From Cryptomeria japonica (taxonomy: Eukaryota; Streptophyta; Pinopsida; Cupressales; Cupressaceae), in contig NC_081408.1 of NCBI RefSeq assembly GCF_030272615.1, positions 202,392,341 to 202,456,340 on the forward strand: a DNA stretch of 64,000 bases. The letters run 5' to 3'. Both the position numbers and the translations under genes were made by a program. The notes beneath the pieces were generated by a model that saw nothing but the letters and a program-made list of their open reading frames with translations, did not search any database and was not told where the DNA came from. Below are positions 11,118 to 20,990 of this stretch, one piece after another (within the stretch, counting starts at the first letter, position 1; every line of letters starts with the position of its first letter).

Positions 11118-13451
11118 TTTTATGGATTTGTGTGACCTAAAGTTGTTTGTGATGCAGAGGTCAAGATCAATTTTAGAGCTAGTTGTTCAGTTTAGAGTAT
11201 TGTTTAGGAGAAACAACTAAGATTTAGTCTGATTTCAGGAACGATCTATCCTGTCTAAGATGTTAACTAAGTTGATTCTAAGAATAGTGTAAGATTCAGT
11301 CTAGTTTCAGGAATGATCTATCCTGTATAAGACGTTATCTAAGCGACTAAAATTTGATAGGTAGTTGATTGAACTAGCTAAAAGGTGATCGACCAAATCA
11401 TGCAATGCAAATGGTAGAGGTACACTATCTTGATCTATTTATGCTTAGGAAAATGATAACCAGTATTATGTTCACTATAAGCTATTTTTAGTCAAGTTTG
11501 ACTGTTCTATTCTGACAAAACCAGAGACTCATACGACAATATTTTCTGGACCGGATGACAATTTAGCAGCTACAGGACAACAATAGTCCTGTTTCGTATG
11601 AGTTGCTGCCTCATACCGTACGACAAATGGGCATGTGTAGGATCACAAAAGATTGAGGGAAATTTTGTTTCATATGAGATAGGATACAGTGCAAGATGAT
11701 AGATGAATCAGACTCGTACGACTATTCACAAGATAGAGCCTAGAAATTTTGAGTTTTTCTAATTGTTGAGTATGATAACTGAGTATGACTAGTTCTGAGA
11801 TGGACTGATTTTTGACCAGGATAGACTAGTTTCTGACTTGGATAGATTTCTGACTTAAAATGGACTAGTTTCTGACATGGACAGAGTTTCGACTTAGGAT
11901 GGACTAGTTTCTGACATGGACAAAGTTTTGACTTAGGATGGACTAGTTTCTGACACGGACATAGTTTTGACTTAGGATGGACTAGTTTCTTACATAGATA
12001 GAGTTTTGACTTAGGATGGACTAGTTTCTGACATGGATAGAGTTTCAACTCAAGATGGACTAATTTCTGACACAAACAAAGTTTCAACTCAGGATGGACT
12101 AGTTTCTGACATGGACAGAGTTTCGACTCAGGATGGACTAGTTTCTAACATGGATAGAGTTTTGACTCGCTGATTTGTTTCTGGTCTTCACCAATTTTTG
12201 GTATTTCAGTTTTTTTGTTTCAGAGATGAGAACACAGAAAACAAGTAGTATGTATAGTGACTCCAATCACAACATGCAAAACCCTAAGGAATTTGCTGAG
12301 GAAAGAAAACCTTTGCTTGTAGACTCAGGTACACACCCAATAGCTAATCAGAATACAACCGCTGAGTCTCACGCAATGGATTCTCAACCCCATATTATCC
12401 AACTCCAAATGCTAATGGGGGCATGAAATGACAAGTATCTTGGGAGAGTTACTATTTCTCTTGCACAAAGATTATCTCCCTTTCGGAGGTGAACCGGATA
12501 ACTTCTAATTTTAAATTGGATTTAGTCAGGGATCCATTCAGCATGTTGAGGTATAAACTCAATTAAGAGGTCTCACAGCCTTGAAAACCAAGGTTTAATA
12601 TACCCAAAGGTAGAAAGGAGAGTTATTCCCGAGCACTGTCGTTGACTTGATTTTCATCAAAATCATGTTTATTTTATAGTCGATTGGAGTACTTGGTGTT
12701 TAGCTGTTCCCACTTAGGTTGTTCTCCTCATAGTAGCCATAATGGCTTTAAGAGTTTTTCAACCCCTAGAGAGGGCAGGCCTACTAAAGATGTACAAATC
12801 TCAAACAAAGAAAAAGCTTCAAGGGTCTGGATTTCTGATTGTCTAGAAAAAGACAAGAGCATACTCTCCTACCTCTCAGAATCTTTTAAAAGCACAAAAG
12901 ACAAATTTGTTCTTTAACTAGATAGCAAGTTAGGTTCCTAAAAATGAATTTAAAGAATATACGTTGTTTGGTCGATTCTCCTTAGGCAACCTGCAAAGAC
13001 AATGAATCAGTAGTCATATTGTCTTTGTGCGACAAGCATATTCTTCGATTTTGCAAAAACTAGTTAGGCAATGGAAAAACTCTAAGATAGACAAATAAAT
13101 AGTTAGGGTCAGTCATTAGAATAAACAATCAGAAATGAGAAATTTATGAAATTTGCCTCTTTTACCAGAAAATACAGAATCGTACAACAGACACTTGACT
13201 CGTACGAGACATGATTTAGTATCGTACGAGAGAAGATTGTTGATGATGTTTGCTCATACGACAAAGTATCTGTGCATACGATAGGATATTGTAATTCGTG
13301 TGACACCTACATTTTTTCGTTTCAGCCTATAAAAATTATCGTACGAGATGTATGGATGAAGAACCAAAAAATCAAAAATCTGGAAAATAACAAAAAAAAA
13401 AAAAAGAAACAAAGTAGTCAGTCTTGGAGGCCAAAAATGTGTAGTCTTCGG
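11118..13451 (-). other. Long 5' leader of the Tat element
   Basis: This region between PBS and gag has no supported gene. It holds a 39-bp tandem array (11,740-12,180), several near-copies of the palindrome-like word 'tcgtacga' (for example 11,714, 13,200, 13,222 and 13,339), and a short A-run at 13,391-13,403. The segment around 12,700-12,790 ('cccacttaggttgttctcc' then 'gagggcaggcctac') is similar in order to 53,320-53,405 in element NA. A reading frame at 12,175-12,426 on the plus strand is in the antisense direction and probably not real. Confidence 0.55.
11740..12180 (-). repeat. 39-bp tandem repeat array in the Tat leader
   Basis: About eleven imperfect copies of a 39-bp unit containing 'ggactagtttctgacat'. 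The word 'ggact' recurs at 11,901, 11,940 and 11,979, which gives a period of exactly 39. Because 39 is divisible by three, the minus strand stays open over nine or so units and would encode a 13-residue Cys/Lys/His-rich repeat. I regard it as leader sequence, not a proven protein. Confidence 0.85.
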
Positions 13452-13469
13452 GCCCCACGGTGGGTGCCA
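13452..13469 (-). promoter_or_regulatory. Primer binding site of the Tat element
   Basis: On the minus strand the sequence directly after the LTR is 'TGGCACCCACCGTGGGGC'. It starts with the TGG that pairs with a tRNA CCA end and matches the TGGCGCCCACCGTGGGGC form seen in plant Tat-type elements with one change. The tRNA species was not determined. Confidence 0.75.
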
Positions 13470-13473
13470 GAGA

Positions 13474-14628
13474 TGTGTGTGTGAAAAAGTGAACCTATAG
13501 TTGCAAGCACAACACTTCAATTAAGTCATTATATGCATGGTTAGTAATCAATAATCAATAAGTAATAAACCATAGCAAAGTGACTAATTGCCTTCTAAAA
13601 GATGCGAGTATAAGATTGCTCTCAGATTTTTATAAGCAATACCAGTGACTAGACTACACCAAGACGAAGGATTTAATCTATATGATATTAACTATATGGA
13701 TGCAAGATGGATGAATAATTCAAGCAATAATAAATTCAAGCAACAATGGATGCAAGAAATACTGAATGTAAAATGGATGCAAATAATCTAAAAAGCAAAA
13801 TAATCTTCAATGACTCCAGAGCGAAATTAGCATGATAATAATCTCCAAGTGTGTTCTCAAAAATCTCTGGGGTAAATTGGAATGAGAGCTGAAGACTGAA
13901 TTTATAGAGAATCACAAGAGAGATGATGAAAAAGCTTAATTTTGGATTAATTGAAATAATTGAGAAATCATGTTCAGTTAACCTTGAGATAGATTCCAAT
14001 TATAGTTTAATTCAAATGCATTCAAATTAGAAGTCCAAGTTGCATTGGAAAATAATAATAAACTAATCCCATGCACATATGATGAAAATAGATAATTTCA
14101 TGCACATATTTGATTTATTCAAGAAAAAGGTCTTTTCAATGCAACTGAACTTCTTTTTTCTAAAAAGCTTTGAGTTCCAATTTTATAGAATAATTCAATT
14201 AAATTGCTTTTCTGATTTCAAGTTCTAAATTTAGAAAAAAAAATAATATCTCAAGTTTGATTTCTCTCTCATTTCAATTCTTTTTGTTTTATTTTCAATT
14301 CAACTCTTTGAAATTAATTAATTCATCTTTTGTAACAAATTAATCATTTTTGCATGATTGGATGGCAAATTTATTAATTAATTAAATATGCAAGGGTATT
14401 TAGTAAATTAAAATGGGATAATTGATCAAAATGATATTATTGGAAATGATTTGATTAATTAAATAAATATTTAATTAATATTGAGTAGTTGATTTGCCAT
14501 GTGATATTTGATGATTTGAAGAATTAATAATGTGCTCAAGATTGATTTAATTGCCTTTGGCTAGGACCTTGGTGATGTTGTCAAGATTAGGGGCCCATGG
14601 TTTAGAGGACCAATTTTAGGGTATTACA
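13474..14628 (-). repeat. 5' LTR of the Tat element
   Basis: On the minus strand the LTR begins 'TGTAATACCCTAAAATTGG' at 14,628 and ends with ACACACA at 13,474, four bases before the primer binding site. It is about 1.15 kb and AT-rich, with many 'ttaatta' words. Copia pol coding sequence resumes immediately to its right, so 14,628 is a true insertion edge. No second copy was recognised in the window. Confidence 0.75.
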
Positions 14629-14631
14629 ATA

Positions 14632-15450
14632 GGTATGAAATGGGTCTTTAGGAATAAAATGAATGAAGAAGGCACAGTGGAAGGGAACAAGGCAAGACTT
14701 GTATGCAAGGGATATGCTCAAGAAGAGGGAGAAGACCATGGAGAAACCTTTGCTCTATTGGCTAGGCTAGAAGGCGTTTGAATGCTACTTGCATTTGCAG
14801 TATTCAAGGGATTAAAGGTATACCAAATGGATGTTAAGTCTACATTCTTGAACGGGATCCTAGAAGAAGAAGTGTATATTTTGCAACCGGATGGGTTTTC
14901 TTTGTCAGAAGATAGTGACATGGTGTGTAGATTACACAAGGCCCTGTATGGATTGAAGAAAGCACCAAGGGCATGGTATGAATGGTTACACTCTCATCTT
15001 GTGAAAATAAGATATCAACGAACAAGTGAGGATAACATCTACCTAAAATCTCAAGGTGATCAGATTCTAATTTGTGAAGTATTTGTAGATGACGTAATCT
15101 TCGGAGGGGATGATGAAATGAGCCATGCATTCTTAAATGAAATGAAGAAAGAGTTTGAGATGTCTCTGATTGGAGAGATAAATTTCTTCATTGGTTTACA
15201 GATTCAGCAAATGAAGGAGGGCATCTTTATTACCCAGTCCAAGTATATCAAAGAGGTATTAAAGACCTTTGGCATGGAGGAGAGAAAACTGGTTGAAACA
15301 CCAATGGTGATTGGTTGCAAACTAACAAAGGAGGATGATACAACGTTAGTGGATGAGAAGGACTACTGGTCAATGATCAGTAAGTTGCACTATGTGGTGC
15401 ACAACAGACTAGATATTTCTCATGCAGTAGGCATAGTAGCCTATTTTTAG
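14632..15450 (+). pseudogene. Copia A reverse transcriptase (RVT_2 type)
   Basis: Translation opens with 'GMKWVFRNKMNEEG' and 'ARLVCKGYAQEEG', which are early copia RT motifs. It continues with 'VYQMDVKSTFLNGILEEE' (catalytic Asp in the QMDVK box), 'LHKALYGLKKAPRAWYE', and 'VFVDDVIFGG', the copia FVDD catalytic box near 15,085. It ends 'LHYVVHNRLDISHAVG'. A TGA at about 14,779 replaces a codon in 'EGV-MLLAFA', and the TAG at 15,448-15,450 stands where Gln of 'YFQKSP' is expected. Only the region from the mid-fingers onward is present, because the upstream part was displaced by the Tat insertion at 14,628. Confidence 0.9.
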
Positions 15451-16035
15451 AAGAGTCCAAGAGAATCCCACTTGATAGCGGTAAAGAGGATTCTTAGATA
15501 CCTGAAAGGGACAGTTGATTATGGATTGTGGTATCCATACAATCACAACTTTGGTCTCAATGTTTTTACTAATGCAGATTCGGCAAGTAATGTGGATGAC
15601 CGAAAGAGCACAATCAGTGGAGAGTTCTTCCTTGGTGGAAGAATAGTCTCATGGATGAGCAAGAAGCACAGTTGTATTTACCAGTCTATAGCTAAAGTAG
15701 AGTATGTGGTAGCATTTATGAACTGCACTTAGGTAATCTGGATGAAGCATGTATTCAACGGCTTCAAAGTGCCTATATCTTAACCGGTGAGTATTTTCTG
15801 TGATAATACTAGTGCAATCAATATTTCCAAAAATCTGATATTGCATGCTAGGACAAAGCATATTGAGCTCAAGTATCATTTCTTGAGAGAAAAGGTTTAG
15901 AATAATGAGGTTGTATTCGAACATGTTTCTAGTAAGGAGCAGCTAGCAGACATATTCACTAAGCCCTTACTAAAGACTACATTTACCTATTTGAGAGGTG
16001 AATTAGGGGTTCTGCCCCTTCATGAAGTAAACTAA
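15451..16035 (+). pseudogene. Copia A RNase H and Pol C-terminus
   Basis: This continues in frame from RT. 'AVKRILRYLKGTVDYGLWY' is the conserved RT-RNase H connection, followed by 'VFTNADSASNVDDRKSTISG' (catalytic Asp) and 'SWMSKKHSCIYQSIAKVEYV' (Glu position). After stops come 'IFCDNTSAINISKN', 'HARTKHIELKYHFLREKV' and 'ADIFTKPL', the standard copia C-terminus. The in-frame stops at 15,730 and about 15,898 are TAG at Gln sites, and one near 15,781 is TAA. The protein ends at about 16,035 with 'LPLHEVN'. It would remove RNA from the RNA:DNA hybrid. It is decayed but complete in outline. Confidence 0.88.
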
Positions 16036-16338
16036 AGTTGTGTGCTCCACATCACTCAGGTACTACCACGTCGTATCTTATAGGATTAATGTGTTGAAGA
16101 ATGCTACTCCAAAGGGGGAGCAACATAGTGGAGCTTGGAAGCTTGTTCCTCCACTTTGGCATTGCTATCAAAGGGGGAGAAGATATCTAATCATGAAGAA
16201 ATATGGTGGAGAAGATATATTGCTGAATGCACACTGACCAGTCCAGATGGTGGCGGCAGTGATCATTTGAAATTGAACCAGTATATGTTACTGAGAAATG
16301 ATACATTGAGTATTTCCATCAATGTCAAAGGGGGAGAT
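16036..16338 (+). other. Copia A 3' untranslated region with polypurine tract
   Basis: The stretch has three 'aaagggggag' purine words (about 16,110, 16,170 and 16,327). The last one, 'aaagggggagat' at 16,327-16,338, directly precedes the LTR and is the likely polypurine tract. Repeated purine blocks in this position are common in plant copia elements. No gene is seen. Confidence 0.75.
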
Positions 16339-17637
16339 TGTTGGAATATGATGAAGGCGTGATAGTGTATGTTGTCATTGATGTCAATAAGTGAACTAGT
16401 GTACGGGTTCATAGTCAAGGTTCACTAAGTGTGACTACCGGTTGGTAGTCTCTAATCAGCTCTAGGGTTTCCGGTTTGGCTTATGCGGTGCAACTGATGG
16501 TGTTTTGTGAACTATAAGGACCGAGATACCATGTCAGTTATGTGCATGTGAAGGATTTCCTTGAGGGTCTTGTGTGTGAAGATCAAATGCATTCAATGCC
16601 TACCTCAGGAATGCGTGATGTTCTGAGCGGTGTATGAAGAGTGCATGATGGGTTACCATTTTCTAGATGCGGTGAATATTGGATGATGCAGAATGTCTTG
16701 AGATCTTTCTTAGATCTTTTTATTCTATGCAATGGATTTAATGGTCAGGATTGGACCACTTGTAATTTGTAAACCTAAAATGTTTAAGGTTTATGGTAGT
16801 GACCTAATTGTTGTCTATAAGGTTGATGATGCTTGTTATCGATTGGGTTGGAAAATGATGTGTTTGTGCCTACATGTTGAGATACTTGCCAAACCAGAGT
16901 GTGGAATTTGGAGAGTGTGATTGCAGAGAAGAGGAGCTGAAAAGGATATGCCTTAGCAAGTAGTGCTGTTATCATATCAGAGATTTACCTGTTGACTTCT
17001 AACCATTTCAACAGAAGGAAAATCCCTTGATCGAGTAGCTTTAACAAGTTTTTTGCAAATCCTCTAACCATGTGACTCAAGTTCATTGAGTTCTTTAAAT
17101 CCTCTAGTGAGTTAACCTTTAACAGAGTTTCAACCTTAATAGGGTTTATAGCCATCCCTTAACCGAGTGATCTCTAATAGGATTGGTTCCTAACATAACC
17201 TTATTGTAAAGTCTTTAACTGGACTAGGCTCCTAATAGAGTGGACTTCAAAAGAGTTCAAAACAAGCTTGTGGGTATTCATCCCCACCATGGTTTTTCCC
17301 ATTTAGGTTTCCACGTGAACAATCTGTGTGTTATGAGTTGTGAGATTTTTTGTGATGACTGAGTAGTTTTTGATTAAAGTTGAATATGCATGCAGTGCTA
17401 AATAATTGTGGTATTATTTATGCAACTCATGCATGAATAAACTAGTAAAGTAACTATCAAGATTTGAGATTTGTGGAATGTTGTCTAAAGTATCTGTGCT
17501 TAAGTAATATAACCATTGTTATGCTCAGTGGTGAAGAGAACTAGTCATCTGTGTTTTAATATGATAAAATGTTGTGAATTTTTTGTGTGTACTAATTCAA
17601 CCCCCCCCTCAGTACCGATTAGGACCTTAGTTGTTCA
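16339..17637 (+). repeat. Copia A 3' LTR
   Basis: It starts 'TGTTGGAATATGATG' immediately after the polypurine tract. Near the end it has the C-rich segment 'ttcaacccccccctcagt' (17,597-17,614), which matches the layout of the LTR ends at 38,950 and 42,010. It also carries 'ccaccatggtttttccc' near 17,285, shared with element D at 38,807. The exact end (about 17,636-17,640) is uncertain because no primer site follows. Confidence 0.8.
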
Positions 17638-17640
17638 TCA

Positions 17641-18675
17641 TTATTCATCATAAATCAAGACTACAATCCGGAAGAAGGAATGAATAGAAAAGATAACATC
17701 TCCTATGCCCGAGTATAGTTCCTATTAAGTTCAACACCAGAGGACTAAATCCTCTTATATAAACCCAATTCAATCTCCAATGATCAACCAAATCCTCTAT
17801 CTAAATGATATTACATTATTCTCCCATTACATATCAATATCATATTCCTTGATCATATACAATGATGATCTACAATGAGATCTTACATCATATATATACA
17901 AACCCTCGACCATAAACAATTAAGTTGACCACCAGACAATAAACCGGGACCCAATGTAGGTCCACACAGTAAATCAATGATCTTTATTTGCCAAGTCTCA
18001 AACATGATCACCGACAACATCATGAATCTATACCAGAAGCTACACCAACACCACTTATACATATCATCAAAGATCTTCATCAAAAGGTCTGCTAGTGAAA
18101 CCCTCACCGAAACCACAAGCCAAGCTTCCAAGCATGCAGGATAGCATTCAATCACCATAACAAAACCAACTGACTGAATATGAACATGAGTATCATGAAT
18201 AAGCCAATTCCATAACCAAACCATGGTGGAGCATACTGGTACATGTCGGATCCAAACCAGCCAGAAACTACTCAACCTATTGGGACCAGAAGGGTGTTGG
18301 TAAAGTATCCAAAACAACTAGTGTTGACATCAATTACAAAACATCAATGCAACACATAATCAATTCCTCCAAATGGCCAACAAAAAATATATGCTACATT
18401 TAACTCTGATAATATAGCGTGAACACATGTACCAATCAGATCATTTCACATTAAAAAAGGTCTAGACCGAAATAAGCAACACTCAGACCACAAAGATCAA
18501 GCTTCTATCTATCCTCATCACCTCCAAACTAGTAAACCAATCATTGTGGCCTTCGGCCCAAAAATATAACTACAAATAATTCAACACTATACCTAACTCT
18601 ACTGATGTCCAGACCAAAACCCATTCGAATTACACTATTTGACATCAATGAAAATAAAGGCATATATCTATAACA
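17641..18675 (-). repeat. Element B 3' LTR, truncated
   Basis: On the minus strand it begins 'TGTTATAGATATATGCC' at 18,675, right after a polypurine run. A TATA-like 'tttatataag' lies near 17,755. The C-rich end typical of these LTRs is missing, so U5 is cut off where element A begins. Short frames such as the one at 17,883-18,317 look incidental. Confidence 0.7.
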
Positions 18676-18690
18676 TTCCCCCCTTTCTCA
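18676..18690 (-). other. Polypurine tract of element B
   Basis: The minus strand reads 'GAGAAAGGGGGGAA' directly before the LTR start. A second purine run, 'attagggggagttg', lies at about 18,740 on the same strand. Confidence 0.75.
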
Positions 18691-18799
18691 TTGATGAAAA
18701 TGATTAAAAATGTTTCCTCATGAACTTAGACAACTCCCCCTAATTGTAACAATCATCTAAAGAAGATATAAAACATTTTTTGAGTTTATTTTCCCACTT

Positions 18800-20990
18800 T
18801 GACATCAACAAAAAAAAAAACCAAATAGACATAACACAGAATCATTCAGAATTATCTAACCAAATATCTTTGAACTATATATTCAACCTAATCACTAAAG
18901 CATTGTAGGATTGAGTAGCAATAGCTAGAATCCTACTTTGACATTCATAGTCAATGCATTTGTTCAACAAATCATCAAAATAATCTATATTTTTAGCATC
19001 CTTATCAACAATCTCTACATCAACTAACAGTCTTGAATAGGAATAAAGTTTCAATTATATGTTAGCTCATAGCTCTCCAAACATCCTCATGTACTCATCT
19101 CTTTGTCTCCTTCTCAAAGATAACTAATCATGCAATTCTCAACCCTTTTCTCTTTCCTTAACATAGACATCTAAACAAAATTTATGTCTTACCCATTTAA
19201 CCAACTGAGACCTAATTCGATCAATTTCATCCTTGAATTTTTGTGTGGCAGCAGGCCACCTTCAATAAAATTTGTACAACATTTCAGCTGCCTCCACTAA
19301 TTTCTTGAAATTATTTAAAAAAGGATTTGTAGCTGATGTTCTTTCCTACATTTAATTGTCATCTTCTCTTGCAAATTTGCTTTTGTAAATTCTTTCATAA
19401 CACCATTTCCATCCCCTTCAACCATTCTCTTTACAAGTATCTCTAGAAGCTCATTCGAATGACGATCAACAACATCAATAGCAACTAAATTACTCTAAAT
19501 TAAGTACCTCACAAATGCCTTTTCAATAACATCCTTCTCATAATATGCATGATTACATGATATGAATTATCATAACTTGCACTCGAAAAATCTTCTTGAT
19601 CATTTCAGGCACCTTCTCTTCCATAAGCTTATCATCAACAATCACATTATCATAATCTTTTGAGACCTTTTCTATTTCCTCACTCTAAGATACTCTTTGT
19701 TTTACCTTCTTCTCTTCTTCTTCATCATCACCATCACTAGTCGTGGCTCAGTGTCCTTTTTATTTGCAACCATCTTCCCACTTTTCTGAGTTTTAGAACT
19801 AAAGGAAGAATCCTCTATAGATAGCTTCCTTGTTTTCCTTTCTCTTTTCTCAATCTTCATCACTTAACACCTTCCTAGAACCTCTTCTTTGGTTCCAAAC
19901 CTTTCTACATTTGGATCCTTCAATATTTTCAATAACTTCTCTACTAAAATCATAAATTCATCCTCAATCACTTCATAGGATAATGGATTTATCCAAGAAA
20001 ATCTGAGAACCACAACTTCCAAATAGCAATTATCCATATCTACCAAAAAACCAATGTCATTCTCATACCAATCTATAACCCTAGGAGGAATCTAATTCCT
20101 CAAAATCAAATCACTTCTAAGCTTCTAGAATAAATTTGTACACATTTTTGAGCAATGATCCAATCCATCAAAGTAATCTTTAATCTATGACCCAATAGTC
20201 ATATCGCTTCTCCATGCAACATTTTCAACACCATCCAAAGCATTCAAAAAATAGAAAACTAAACACACAATCAGAGAACCATGTCAAAATGGATACATCT
20301 CACTCTTTAACATTTTAAAGTTGTCTAACAATAGTCATCGTAGAATCTCACATAGATCATACTCTATATTCTCCTTAACCATCCTATATGCTATATACAC
20401 TCCAGTGGATGCACAAGAACCTTCTATGTATTTTTAATGGACTTTGTATGATATGCTCATTGTTGCATACTTGATGTCCACATCTCTAATAGTATCAATT
20501 CACAAATCTCTTCCATTTGAAATCACTCTAGTCAATTGATTTACTTCAACGTTCTTTACAAATTTTAGCATAAGTACTTCTCCAATCACACACAATCCAA
20601 TCACAATGTGTAATATTTCCTTCAAAATCAAATATGGTTTATGAAGCTAGATAAATTCCCCATGAATTTTGCTGAAAACATTCTTATAACCTCTTCATTA
20701 TCAATCATTAGAAAAAATTTCCAAGTATCTAAACCCTTGAGCCCTAGACTATTGAATTCACTCTTCAACCTTTCCAAACTATCAACCAAAACATTATGCC
20801 TGAAAGATCAAATCTTCTCATGATCATTATCTTCTAGATTAACATGAATGTATTGCCAAATATTATCGATATAGATAACACAATTATCAACACTAGAAAA
20901 ATCTCTAACCAAATCTGCATCTATTGAAATGAATAGTTTCAATTCATATTTAGGTTTGGGTTCATCATTTATACTCACAATTTTTGACAT
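18800..20990 (-). pseudogene. Unknown second protein of element B, heavily decayed
   Basis: Minus strand. The best start is at 20,990 and gives 'MSKIVSINDEPKPKYELKL'. The readable parts are rich in Leu, Glu and Lys, for example the 60-codon frame from 20,046 ending in 'NVERFGTKEEVLGRC', and acidic and basic stretches near 19,700-19,800. There are many stops and frameshifts, so the original protein cannot be read end to end. No catalytic motif was recognised. It occupies the place between a zinc-knuckle Gag (34,816-35,646) and the polypurine tract. Element E has an unrelated-looking protein in the same place (43,549-44,268). Function unknown. Confidence 0.4.

Larger units (their letters stand above)
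2054..14628 (-). mobile_element. Ty3/gypsy retrotransposon, Tat lineage, degenerate
   Basis: The minus strand reads 5' LTR (14,628-13,474), PBS, a leader of about 2.3 kb, gag, protease, a long spacer, RT, RNase H, a second archaeal-type RNase H and integrase. The extra RNase H before integrase is the hallmark of the plant Tat/Ogre lineage. The gag to integrase reading frame spans about 7.7 kb and is broken by a few frameshifts and many stops, mostly TAG. The 5' LTR is inserted in the copia pol gene that resumes at 14,629. The 3' LTR is missing or unrecognisable, so the left border is only a limit. The lineage call is firm; the border is not. Confidence 0.85.
14629..17637 (+). mobile_element. 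Ty1/copia element A, 3' half
   Basis: The 3' part of a plus-strand copia element: RT, RNase H, a short 3' untranslated region, a polypurine tract and the 3' LTR. Its 5' half would lie on the other side of the inserted Tat element and is not in the window. Its LTR abuts the truncated LTR of element B at about 17,640, which suggests that A inserted into B. Confidence 0.85.

Noticed and set aside
11740-12180. Possible CRISPR array
   Set aside because: The units are directly adjacent with no unique spacers, there is no cas gene, and the setting is plant retroelement DNA.
12175-12426. 83-codon frame that might be a small host gene
   Set aside because: It lies antisense in the Tat leader, with no motif, promoter or conservation that I can show.
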